This document shows positions 1 to 5,813 of a stretch of 5,813 nucleotides of DNA, one piece after another; the first letter of the stretch is position 1, and every line of letters starts with the position of its first letter. The DNA is from Treponema sp. UBA4232 (GTDB taxonomy: Bacteria; Spirochaetota; Spirochaetia; Treponematales; Treponemataceae): contig DGXM01000069.1 in NCBI GenBank assembly GCA_002396325.1, positions 1 through 5,813 on the forward strand, written 5' to 3'. The translations under genes and the position numbers were made by a program. Below the pieces are notes generated by a model. It ran no database searches. It was given only the letters and a program-made list of their open reading frames with translations, and was not told where the DNA came from.

Positions 1-96
1 TTTCGGCTGACGCCTTATTTATTTTAAATGCGGTTTTATGTCACAAAGGGAAAACAATAAAACTTCTTATAAAGAGTTTAGGCTATGTGTTGTATC

Positions 97-215
97 GGGG
101 CTGACCAAAAAGTTCGTCGCGTAGCGTCATTCCGAACTCGTTTCGGAATCTATGCACTATATCCAGCGCAGATGCTGATATAAATTCAGCATGACAATAC
201 TTTTGGGTCAGCCCC
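97..215. repeat. MITE-like palindromic repeat element, complete copy
   Basis: The 119-base element has terminal inverted repeats: GGGGCTGACCAAAAAGT at 97-113 and ACTTTTGGGTCAGCCCC at 199-215 pair at 16 of 17 positions. Nested inside are GTCAT (126-130) against ATGAC (191-195), a hairpin ATTCCGAA/TTCGGAAT (129-136 with 142-149, 5-base loop), and a second hairpin ATGCTGA/TCAGCAT (172-178 with 186-192). It has no reading frame, so it is non-autonomous. No convincing target-site duplication flanks it. It begins 13 bases beyond the stop codon of the LacI-type gene, so transcribed copies would fold and could act as a terminator or 3' mRNA stabiliser for that gene (inference). A related copy in the opposite orientation starts at 5748. 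Which transposase, if any, moves it cannot be told from this window. Confidence 0.85.
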
Positions 216-228
216 TTATTTTAAAATA

Positions 229-1260
229 TCAAAGAAATTCTTCGTTTTTTCCGTTCAGATTGAAAACAGAATTCCTTTTCATAAGGCTGGCATCGAATCT
301 GACAATCGGAGGCACCGGGAGTCCCGCAATCTGATTCATAAGCATTTCCGCCGCCATATCCGCAATGCCTTCACCGTCCTGTCTGAACGTTGAAAGACTG
401 GGCTTTAAATAGGAAGAAACTCTGTCATCATCAACACTCACTATGGAAATCTGCTGCGGGATGCTCAGATTATTCTGGTCGGCATATTTGTAGACACCCA
501 TTGCAAGCAAATCGGCACAGACAAAAACCGCCGTTATATCAGGAGCCCTTTTGTAAAGACGGGAGAATCCCTCGTAGCCCGAATCCATATGCCAATACTT
601 GCACTCCTCCACCAGATCCTTGTCGATTCCGATTCCATGATCCTTAAGGCAGCGCATATAACCTTCCTCGCGTTCCACCGCCGCCCTGGAATATTCAAGC
701 CACGGACCGGAAAGATAGCCTATGCGTTTGTGGCCGTTTTCGATAAGATATTCGGTGGCCTTATAGCCGATTTCTTCATTTTTGCTGATTAAAGTGCAGA
801 CGCCGGGAATTATGTCGTTTGTTGAGACACAGGGCATTCCCTGAGATGCCATATTCTTAAAATCATCATAATGCTCAAGCTCAGGATTTATAATCGCAAC
901 ACCGTCAACGGTACGGTATGCGGCATGAGCTGTATATGTCATTGTTGAATGATGCGACAGGAAAATTATGTCGTAAAAAGCCCTTTCCACCTGTTCGCGG
1001 AAACGGTTCAAAATTACTGAAAACAAAGGGTGGTCGAATCCGCGCTTCATTTTGGGATCATCATAAACCACGCCGATAAGATGAGATTTTCTTGTCGAAA
1101 GAGTCCGGGCACTGAGGTTTGGTTCATAGCCCATTTTCCGAGCCACTTCCAGGATTTTGTCTCTGGTCTTTGCACTCAGATGTCCCGTTCCATTAAGAGC
1201 CTTTGAAACAGTCGGGGCAGAAAATCCAGTCTCTTTTGCCAAATCATAAATTGTAACCAT
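229..1260 (-). CDS. LacI-family transcriptional regulator
   Basis: This is a DNA-binding sugar-responsive repressor of the LacI/GalR family, 343 residues, which is full length. An N-terminal helix-turn-helix spans about residues 2-23 (VTIYDLAKETGF then SAPTVSKALNG, with the conserved T17-V18-S19). The hinge helix is about 48-59 (NLSARTLSTRKS), and its Leu54 aligns with the leucine that LacI-family proteins insert at the central CG step of the operator. The rest is a periplasmic-binding-protein-like effector domain, from HLIGVVYDDP at 60 to about 330, including VSVDDDR and the PSLSTFRQD segment typical of the family. The start is taken as ATG at 1260 because the family begins M-x-TI-x-D-x-A; a GTG directly before it (1263) would add one residue. 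The upstream GGGG is only a weak Shine-Dalgarno match. It lies downstream of the transporter genes on the same strand and probably controls them through the operator at 5357-5376. No own promoter was recognised. The effector sugar is unknown. Confidence 0.93.
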   Translation of the reverse strand: MVTIYDLAKETGFSAPTVSKALNGTGHLSAKTRDKILEVARKMGYEPNLSARTLSTRKSHLIGVVYDDPKMKRGFDHPLFSVILNRFREQVERAFYDIIFLSHHSTMTYTAHAAYRTVDGVAIINPELEHYDDFKNMASQGMPCVSTNDIIPGVCTLISKNEEIGYKATEYLIENGHKRIGYLSGPWLEYSRAAVEREEGYMRCLKDHGIGIDKDLVEECKYWHMDSGYEGFSRLYKRAPDITAVFVCADLLAMGVYKYADQNNLSIPQQISIVSVDDDRVSSYLKPSLSTFRQDGEGIADMAAEMLMNQIAGLPVPPIVRFDASLMKRNSVFNLNGKNEEFL

Positions 1261-1982
1261 CACTTCAGCCCCACAAAATCAAAATCAAACAACAGGGAAC
1301 AGAACACAGTGGTCGCATCCAACGGAAGTGCTCTCCGCCATTGACCTGAAAACTGTGCTCTGCTCCTTCATAAGGTTTGAGCCAACAGGACTTTTTTTGC
1401 GGTACCTCCACACCGCTGTCAAAGCTCCCCTCAAGAACAAAAAGTGATTTTTCAAACACTTGTTCCATCCGCCCATCGCAGGTTACTTGCCGCAAAACTG
1501 ATGTACTGCAACACTCCGATTTCTAAAAGACCAAGATTTTCCGAATCTTTTCACAAAAAATCCGCCGGTTGGTTGTTTGACGAAAAACTGCAAAAAAGAA
1601 ACAAGAATCGTCTTGAAGTCCTGGAGGAATTTGGAATCCGAAAAATGCAAGGTACAGCTTCATTTTCCGGCACGTGCTCTATTCTTTTGTCAGCAGGATT
1701 CTGAGGCATCCGACCATTGCCAGGAGGTACATTGACCGGTGTTTCTACAGATTATTTGACGCAGAAAGGAGCAATTCCATTCTATTTTTAAGCGGAACCG
1801 CCGGCAGCCCGGACGTTTACAGGATTTGTCCAGACAAAACGCTCCGCATAAATAGACAATTTCTTCAGAATGACGTGTGAATCGATTTCCACCCATTCCT
1901 CTTGCAACAGGTGGAAAACACCGCAAACTGAAATTTCACCGGGGAAAAATATTGGAATCTCTCTCCGGCTTTTTTTTCTCTT
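1261..1982. other. Gap without an intact gene between permease and regulator
   Basis: About 720 bases separate the second permease stop from the regulator start, an unusually long gap within a block of same-strand genes. No frame on either strand is open for more than about 86 codons, and none of the small frames has a convincing ribosome binding site. On the minus strand the last 285 bases before the regulator contain cupin-like protein fragments in two frames (listed separately). A further fragment with some protein-like character (around WVEIDSHVILKKLSIYAE) reads in a frame open from 1982 to 1791. The pattern suits a decayed gene, but truly non-coding DNA is possible. I found no convincing terminator after the permease stop, so transcription might continue into the regulator gene. 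Confidence 0.5.
1265..1550 (-). pseudogene. Possible remnant of a cupin-like gene
   Basis: The frame ending at 1265 encodes SLFVLEGSFDSGVEV and then KPYEGAEHSFQV. The second piece resembles cupin motif 2 (P-x-x-G-x-x-H, here P-Y-E-G-A-E-H), and the first resembles the preceding VLEG strand. The N-terminal part appears to continue in the neighbouring frame from 1550 to 1455 (GVLQYISFAASNLRWADGTS), which ends in TGA at 1454-1452; a frameshift near 1455-1470 would join the two. The only starts in the second frame lack a Shine-Dalgarno. The C-terminal tail (CSVPCCLILILWG) looks non-native, as if frame is lost again. The terminal TGA (1267-1265) lies 4 bases before the regulator's ATG, counting from the end of the stop. 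A decayed sugar-isomerase-like or regulatory cupin is one reading; chance similarity is the other. Confidence 0.22.
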
Positions 1983-2864
1983 TTACTCTTTGACTGAACC
2001 CATGGTAAGTCCACTGATGATGAACCTGGACATGAATGCATAGAAGATGATGATAGGAACAAGGGAGATTGCGATTCCCAAGTAGATTCCACCGTACTCT
2101 GTGCGGTAGATATCACCACGAAGCATCTGAACCAACATAGGCAGTGTGTACATATCCGTTTTGGACAACAATACGAACGGTGTCATAAAGTTGTTCCAAC
2201 TTGCAACGAACGCAAAGATTGCCTGGGCTGCAATGGCCGGCTTGATGACAGGAAGAACGACTTTGTTGAAAATCATAAACTCACCTGCACCGTCAATGCG
2301 TGAAGCCTCAATCAATTCGAGCGAAAGGATTGACTCAAGGTACTGCTTCATAAACAGAACCGTACCTGCGGCCGCAATGCTCGGAACAATCAACGGAATG
2401 TATGTGTTGGTAAGGTGAAGCTTTGCCATGAACTGATAGAATCCGATGAACGACAAGGATGCAGGAAGCATGATCAATGTCATAATCAGGCCCCAGAGAA
2501 TTTTGCGCCCCTTGAAGCGGTAGATATGAATTGCATATGCCGTCAAAGCGGAAAAATACACATTGAAGAGAGTGGAAAGCACCGAAATGATAAGGCTGTT
2601 TCTAAAGCCCTGCGCAATCTGGAATCCACGGCTGGTCAATGCATACCAGTTTGATTTTGTGACCGTTCCCGTTACCGGGTCTGTGAAATCGTGGAAAGCA
2701 TGGACACTCGGAAAAATCGAAAGACCACTGTTGATCTGAACAGTGCTGCGTGTTGCATTTATAAGAAGAATCCAGACAGGCACAACTGCAATCAGTCCGA
2801 ACACAATCATAAAAATATAAATGACACCTTTCTTTATTGACCTTGATACTCTGTAATTTTTCAT
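1983..2864 (-). CDS. CUT1-type carbohydrate ABC transporter permease (MalG-like)
   Basis: This is an inner-membrane channel subunit of the MalG/AraQ/LacG type, 293 residues, normal length. It has an N-terminal membrane segment (about 14-36), a roughly 50-residue outer loop containing GLSIFPSV and ending in NSL (89-91), then further segments at about 91-113, 122-145, 155-172, 205-230 and 260-283. The cytoplasmic EAA loop that docks the ATPase is at 186-208 (E186-A187-S188, D191-G192-A193, then V-L-P205). The WNNF motif (223-226) and the C-terminal ISGLTMGSVKE are typical of the subfamily. Its ATG overlaps the stop of the upstream permease gene (ATGA, 2864-2861), which indicates translational coupling. 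GGGAGGT at 2876-2870, inside the end of that gene, is the ribosome binding site. It should form a heterodimer with that permease. The substrate cannot be inferred. Confidence 0.96.
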   Translation of the reverse strand: MKNYRVSRSIKKGVIYIFMIVFGLIAVVPVWILLINATRSTVQINSGLSIFPSVHAFHDFTDPVTGTVTKSNWYALTSRGFQIAQGFRNSLIISVLSTLFNVYFSALTAYAIHIYRFKGRKILWGLIMTLIMLPASLSFIGFYQFMAKLHLTNTYIPLIVPSIAAAGTVLFMKQYLESILSLELIEASRIDGAGEFMIFNKVVLPVIKPAIAAQAIFAFVASWNNFMTPFVLLSKTDMYTLPMLVQMLRGDIYRTEYGGIYLGIAISLVPIIIFYAFMSRFIISGLTMGSVKE

Positions 2865-3808
2865 GCTACACCTCCCTCTACAACATAAGCTCTTCTCTTG
2901 CGAGGCTTTCTTTCTGCTGTAATCTTATTGATGAGCACGGCAAGAACAGTAGTTATGATAAACACTCCGACCGAAATTGCGGCGGCGTATGAATAATTGT
3001 TCTTTCCCTGGAAACCAATGTTGTACATATAAACCGCAGAAGTACGGATCTTATAGTCAGGCTCACCGTGCATACCAGTAATAAGGAACGGAATATCGAA
3101 CATCTGCATACCACCGACCATTGATGTTACGAGAACATAGAACATCATCGGGCGCAGCAGAGGAACTGTAATCTTCCAAGTGCACTGCCAGTCGTTTGCA
3201 CCATCAATAACGGCAGACTCATACAGAGAAGGTGAAATTGATGTAATGGCGGCCATGAGCAGAATCAAAGTCTGTCCACACCACATCCACCACTGGATGA
3301 ATGCAACAATCAAACGAGAAGCTGTAACGCTTCTGAAGAACATGAACGCATTGTCAATAAGCCCGAGTTTTAACAAAATCTGGTTCACCGGTCCAATCGG
3401 GTGACCAAACAATGATCTGTACAAAAGTGAAACGGAAGCCGCCGTCAAGAGGTTCGGCAGATAGAAAATTGCACGGAACAGATTTTTTCCACGTACATGA
3501 ATTTTAACATCTGTCAGCCAAATGGCAAACAAGAGGGCGAGTCCCAGCTGTGGAGCGAAGTTAAGACCCCAGATAATGAACGTATTACCTACAGCACCCC
3601 AGAAATATTTGTCTGTAAACAACTTTGAATAATTTTTGAATCCGACAATATCGAAATCAGGTTTCAATCCTTCAAGGTTACCAAACGAAAGTAAAAACGT
3701 ATATATGGTAGGCCAAGCGTTAAAAATTAAGAAAACAACAACAAAGGGAAGAGTGAACCAATATCCGTACCTATTCACCTTTGCCTGCATTCCGACATGA
3801 TTCCTCAT
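2861..3808 (-). CDS. CUT1-type carbohydrate ABC transporter permease (MalF/UgpA-like)
   Basis: This is the other inner-membrane channel subunit, 315 residues, of the short MalF-like type (LacF, MsmF, UgpA) without the large extra loop of enterobacterial MalF. Predicted membrane segments are at about 17-40, 72-97, 113-133, 165-190, 218-240 and 272-294. The EAA loop is at 197-216 (E197-S198-A199, D202-G203-A204, then I-T-V-P216), which binds the ATP-hydrolysing subunit. The tail after 297 is basic (ERKPRKRR), consistent with a cytoplasmic end. The ATG at 3808 is preceded by a perfect AAGGAGG (3822-3816) seven bases away, which fixes the start. The gene is 184 bases downstream of the binding-protein gene, separated by an intrinsic terminator and a possible promoter, and overlaps the next permease by 4 bases. 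Confidence 0.96.
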   Translation of the reverse strand: MRNHVGMQAKVNRYGYWFTLPFVVVFLIFNAWPTIYTFLLSFGNLEGLKPDFDIVGFKNYSKLFTDKYFWGAVGNTFIIWGLNFAPQLGLALLFAIWLTDVKIHVRGKNLFRAIFYLPNLLTAASVSLLYRSLFGHPIGPVNQILLKLGLIDNAFMFFRSVTASRLIVAFIQWWMWCGQTLILLMAAITSISPSLYESAVIDGANDWQCTWKITVPLLRPMMFYVLVTSMVGGMQMFDIPFLITGMHGEPDYKIRTSAVYMYNIGFQGKNNYSYAAAISVGVFIITTVLAVLINKITAERKPRKRRAYVVEGGVA

Positions 3809-3868
3809 GCGACAACCTCCTTAAAGAACAGGCATAAAGTCTGATGGCAGCAAGACCATACCCGTTGA

Positions 3869-3897
3869 ATTATATAGAAAATAATTTTTTTAATCGA
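3869..3897 (-). promoter_or_regulatory. Candidate internal promoter for the two permease genes
   Basis: On the minus strand a perfect -10 hexamer TATAAT (3874-3869) lies 17 bases after TCGATT (3897-3892), which matches only three of six -35 positions. The -35 candidate starts in the T-run of the preceding terminator. The stretch is very A/T rich, so a TATAAT could occur by chance. Transcription would begin about 50-60 bases upstream of the permease start. No LacI-type palindrome was seen near it, so it would escape the repression that acts on the main promoter. Confidence 0.4.
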
Positions 3898-3952
3898 AAA
3901 AAAAGGCCGTGCAAGATATATGCAACAAAGACATTTCTCTCTGCACGGCCTT
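3897..3952 (-). terminator. Intrinsic terminator between binding-protein and permease genes
   Basis: On the minus strand AAGGCCGTGCA (3952-3942) pairs perfectly over 11 bases with TGCACGGCCTT (3913-3903), enclosing a 28-base loop, and a run of eight Ts follows (3904-3897), the first two closing the stem. The form is that of a Rho-independent terminator and it only works on the minus strand, since no T-run follows it on the other strand. It begins 41 bases past the stop codon of the binding-protein gene. In CUT1 operons a stem-loop here commonly raises binding-protein mRNA relative to permease mRNA by partial termination and by blocking 3' decay. Whether it is leaky here is inferred. Confidence 0.9.
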
Positions 3953-3992
3953 AAGTCAGAACCCGTCAAGGATTCCTCTTCAGTAAATCAGA

Positions 3993-5318
3993 TTACTGGA
4001 TTGCAATTCCCATTGTTGTCTCAACCTGAGCCTTGAAATCGTTCAAAGCCTGATCCTTTGACTTCTCGCCCATTGCATAAGCGGTCACAGACTCAGTCCA
4101 CAGAGCCTCAATCTGCTGGTCGGTTCCCTGAGTAAGAGATCCGTCAACAGTCTTTGACATTTCGCAGAACTGTGCGTAGTGGTTCTGTCCACCCAGATAC
4201 GGTTCTGAGAAGCTGTCCTTAATCTTGTTCTGAACATTGAAGTTACCAACGCAGTCACCAGAAGCCTTAGCCATTGCCTCAAGGAATCCGTCATCAGTTG
4301 CGAGATAGCGAATCATCTCCTTGGCTTCCTTAGGATGCTTTGTTCCCTTATAGGCACCAATCCAAGTACCACCCCAGCGGTAAGGAGCAGGTCCGGCACA
4401 CATTGCCCAGTCGCCTGAAGTTCCTTCAGCGTTTGTCTTAAGAACATAGTGGAGACCCCATGTCGGGAGGAAGTAGCACATAACTTCGATGTCTTTTCCT
4501 GATTCATCCTTCAAAGTGTCGTTCATACCGGCATACCAGCCTTCTGACCACTGTCCGCCGCAGCGTCCGTCAAGATGCTCGTCATAGATAGTCTTACAAA
4601 CTTCCATGTAGTTCATCATGGCAGGATCGATAACCAGCTTGTCATTCACAACCCACGGATCCTTGCGGGCACCCTTGTAAGGCATGAACAGGTCGCCTGA
4701 TGTTGAAACAATCTTACACTTGCCGCCTGAAGCCTTGTCAAGCTCACGTGCTGTAGCGAAGAATGTGTCAAGATCCTTAAGCTTCTTCTGAACTTCAACA
4801 GGATCATCTGTTCCCCAGTACTTCTTTGCATAGCTTCTGCGATAGAAGAGAGCTCCAGGAGCCACCTGCCAAGACATACCGTAAACGTGTCCGTTATAGC
4901 TACCGACCTTCATCGGATAATCAGCCATCTTGTCCTTTACTTCTGCATAGATATCATCGAGCGGAAGAAGAAGTCCTGACTCAACATACTTGCGGACAAA
5001 TGCATCCTCCAATGCGAAAACATCAGGAGCACCTGAACCACTCTGCAGAACGGGGTCCAACTTGCTCGGGAACTGGTCTGTAGGTGTCATTGTGTATTCA
5101 ACTTCCACATCCGGGTGAGTTGCCTTGTAGCCATAACCTGGGGCATCGATAAATCCACCCAGCTCATCTGTAAATGACCAAACCTGAAGTTTTGTCTTTC
5201 CCGAAGAAGCCTTTCCAGAATCACCTGCCTGATTCTGTTTGTTGTTATTGCCGCATCCAGTAAACGCTGCAAGAGCTGCGCAAAGTGCAATACCAGCTAC
5301 GATACGTGACTTTTTCAT
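3993..5318 (-). CDS. Carbohydrate ABC transporter substrate-binding lipoprotein
   Basis: This is the extracytoplasmic sugar-binding component of the transporter, 441 residues, a normal length for the family 1 (MalE-like) binding proteins. It has a signal peptide (MKKSR, then a hydrophobic stretch from about 6 to 19) ending in a lipobox F19-T20-G21-C22; C22 should be lipidated. Phe at -3 is outside the classical L/V/I preference but is tolerated in spirochaetal lipoboxes. A polar Asn/Gly/Ser/Lys linker follows, and the binding domain starts at KLQVWSFTDE (43-52). Typical family segments include GSGAPDVFALED (94-105), YGMSWQVAPGALFYR (146-160), RWGGTWIGAYKGTKHP (314-329) and KEAKEMIRYLA (330-340). 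Aromatic residues suited to sugar stacking are plentiful (W150, W222, W257, W287, W315, W319). Seven cysteines remain in the mature chain besides C22. A perfect AAGGAGG (5330-5324) five bases before the ATG fixes the start. It is the first gene of the operon, directly behind the promoter and operator. Confidence 0.96.
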   Translation of the reverse strand: MKKSRIVAGIALCAALAAFTGCGNNNKQNQAGDSGKASSGKTKLQVWSFTDELGGFIDAPGYGYKATHPDVEVEYTMTPTDQFPSKLDPVLQSGSGAPDVFALEDAFVRKYVESGLLLPLDDIYAEVKDKMADYPMKVGSYNGHVYGMSWQVAPGALFYRRSYAKKYWGTDDPVEVQKKLKDLDTFFATARELDKASGGKCKIVSTSGDLFMPYKGARKDPWVVNDKLVIDPAMMNYMEVCKTIYDEHLDGRCGGQWSEGWYAGMNDTLKDESGKDIEVMCYFLPTWGLHYVLKTNAEGTSGDWAMCAGPAPYRWGGTWIGAYKGTKHPKEAKEMIRYLATDDGFLEAMAKASGDCVGNFNVQNKIKDSFSEPYLGGQNHYAQFCEMSKTVDGSLTQGTDQQIEALWTESVTAYAMGEKSKDQALNDFKAQVETTMGIAIQ

Positions 5319-5356
5319 GTAATCCTCCTTGTTTTTATGAAAAGTGCGTTTTCTTC

Positions 5357-5376
5357 TTAGGCAATCGGTTGCCTAA
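5357..5376. promoter_or_regulatory. LacI-family operator palindrome
   Basis: TTAGGCAA (5357-5364) and TTGCCTAA (5369-5376) are perfect inverted arms around TCGG, so 18 of 20 positions are symmetric and the centre is CG. The core AATCGGTT fits the AANCGNTT pattern typical of LacI-family operators. It lies 9 bases downstream of the -10 box, at about +3 to +22, a classic repressor position that blocks RNA polymerase. The obvious binder is the LacI-type protein at 229-1260. Once transcribed, the same sequence can form an 8-bp hairpin with a 4-base loop near the 5' end of the mRNA. Confidence 0.85.
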
Positions 5377-5385
5377 CTGTCATTC

Positions 5386-5414
5386 AGTATACGCCACTCC
5401 TTCATCTTTGTCAA
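5386..5414 (-). promoter_or_regulatory. Sigma-70 promoter of the transporter operon
   Basis: On the minus strand a perfect -35 TTGACA (5414-5409) and a -10 TATACT (5391-5386, five of six consensus) are separated by exactly 17 bases. Just upstream (about 5440-5415) is a run of A and T tracts that resembles an UP element. Transcription should start near 5380-5378, giving a leader of about 60 bases that includes the operator palindrome. Such a strong core promoter with an overlapping operator suits a gene that is tightly repressed and highly expressed once induced. Confidence 0.9.
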
Positions 5415-5747
5415 ATGTTTTTTTTAATTTTTAGAGAATTTTTTCCTAATTTTCACAAAAAACAGTCAACATTAAATCGAAATTTCCGATATTTTTACGC
5501 GTTTTGGAATTTCCGCCTCAAATCACTTATTATTATCTTAATTTCCACAAATAAATCATCCCGAAAATTCGGATTTTACAGAAGATTTTCGCAATATCCA
5601 GGAAACCCATTGCCTGAATTCCTTTTTTTTCAAACCATCCGTCAACCATCCGTCAAACCGGGAATCTTAATCCGCCCGCCAAAATCCTCCAGGGCTTCAG
5701 CATGAAACAAGATGCAAAGAGTTCAAAATGAGTCAGCAAAACATCAA
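5415..5747. other. A/T-rich intergenic region upstream of the operon
   Basis: No gene is supported here. A plus-strand frame open across 5415-5705 lacks a ribosome binding site, starts inside the promoter's A/T tract and has no recognisable composition or motif. The stretch holds the UP-like tracts of the promoter, a small inverted repeat CCGAAAATTCGG (5561-5572, 5-bp arms, extendable with a one-base bulge), and a tandem 11-base repeat (5633-5654). No second LacI-type operator and no clear divergent promoter were seen. The neighbouring gene to the right lies outside the window. Confidence 0.6.
5633..5654. repeat. Two-copy tandem repeat of 11 bases
   Basis: AACCATCCGTC occurs twice back to back (5633-5643 and 5644-5654), and the following AAACC resembles the start of a third unit. 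It is non-coding, with no function apparent. It could be a slippage product or a pair of direct binding sites about one helical turn apart. Confidence 0.6.
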
Positions 5748-5813
5748 GGGGCTGTCCAAAAATATTGTTATCCTGAATTTATTTCCCCATCCATTGAATC
5801 CCGTCATGCTGAA
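5748..5813. repeat. MITE-like repeat element, second copy, cut by window end
   Basis: The segment begins GGGGCTGTCCAAAAATATTG and continues with a TCCTGAATTTAT stretch. Read on the plus strand, it aligns by eye with the first ~39 bases of the other element read on the minus strand (from 215 down), at about 33 of 39 columns with one gap. The two copies are therefore in opposite orientation. It ends in GTCATGCTGAA, the first half of the palindromic core motif common to this repeat type; the other half and the far terminal repeat lie beyond the window. Confidence 0.7.

Noticed and set aside
92..220. Target-site duplication around the 97-215 element
   Set aside because: The flanking bases (TATC on the left, TTATT on the right) share only a possible TA at unequal distances, which is not enough to call an insertion footprint.
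1674..1880. Plus-strand open frame of 68 codons in the gap
   Set aside because: No Shine-Dalgarno, no recognisable motif, and length expected by chance in this composition.
1939..1977. CCGG...CCGG followed by eight Ts on the plus strand as a terminator
   Set aside because: The stem is only about 4 bp with a loop over 20 bases, and no plus-strand gene ends there.
1788..1982. Frame staying open for 65 codons after the second permease stop, in the same frame
   Set aside because: The permease already ends with the canonical family C-terminus (GLTMGSVKE), so readthrough extension is not needed. An open stretch of this length is not rare among six frames.
4826..5083. Plus-strand and alternative-frame open frames inside the binding-protein gene
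   Set aside because: They are antisense or out-of-frame shadows of a clear full-length coding sequence.
5415..5705. Plus-strand open frame of 96 codons in the upstream region
   Set aside because: It starts inside the promoter's A/T tract, has no ribosome binding site, shows low-complexity Phe/Asn/Lys/Ser composition and resembles no family known to me.

Overview
The window carries one carbohydrate-uptake locus, all on the minus strand. In transcription order it encodes a lipoprotein solute-binding protein (5318-3993), two CUT1-type ABC permeases (3808-2861 and 2864-1983, overlapping by 4 bases), a stretch of about 720 bases without an intact gene, and a LacI-family repressor (1260-229). The G+C content is moderate. 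The relaxed lipobox and the dispersed palindromic repeats built on GTCATTCCGAA / GTCATGCTGAA motifs suggest a host-associated Treponema-like spirochaete, but this assignment is an inference: there is no rRNA or marker gene here, and an anaerobic Firmicute cannot be excluded.

The control region is unusually legible. Upstream of the binding-protein gene is a near-perfect sigma-70 promoter (TTGACA, 17 bases, TATACT, with an A/T-rich stretch above it). A 20-base palindrome with the LacI-family core AATCGGTT sits at about +3 to +22. The simplest reading is that the LacI-type protein at the other end of the locus binds this operator and releases it when the transported sugar or a derivative appears. 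Between the binding-protein gene and the first permease lies a strong intrinsic terminator (11-bp perfect stem, 8 Ts), followed at once by a possible second promoter with a perfect TATAAT. This layout would give much more binding protein than permease.

The permeases carry the EAA loops that dock an ATPase, but no ATPase gene is present. The system most likely borrows a shared MsmK/UgpC-type ATPase encoded elsewhere. The sugar cannot be read from the sequence.

The two ends of the window hold copies of the same MITE-like element in opposite orientation (97-215 complete, with 17-base terminal inverted repeats; 5748-5813 cut by the window edge), so the transporter-regulator block is bracketed by inverted repeats. 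The region 1265-1982 may hold a decayed cupin-like gene; this is weakly supported. I saw no CRISPR, RNA gene, phage gene, transposase gene or clearly new protein system.
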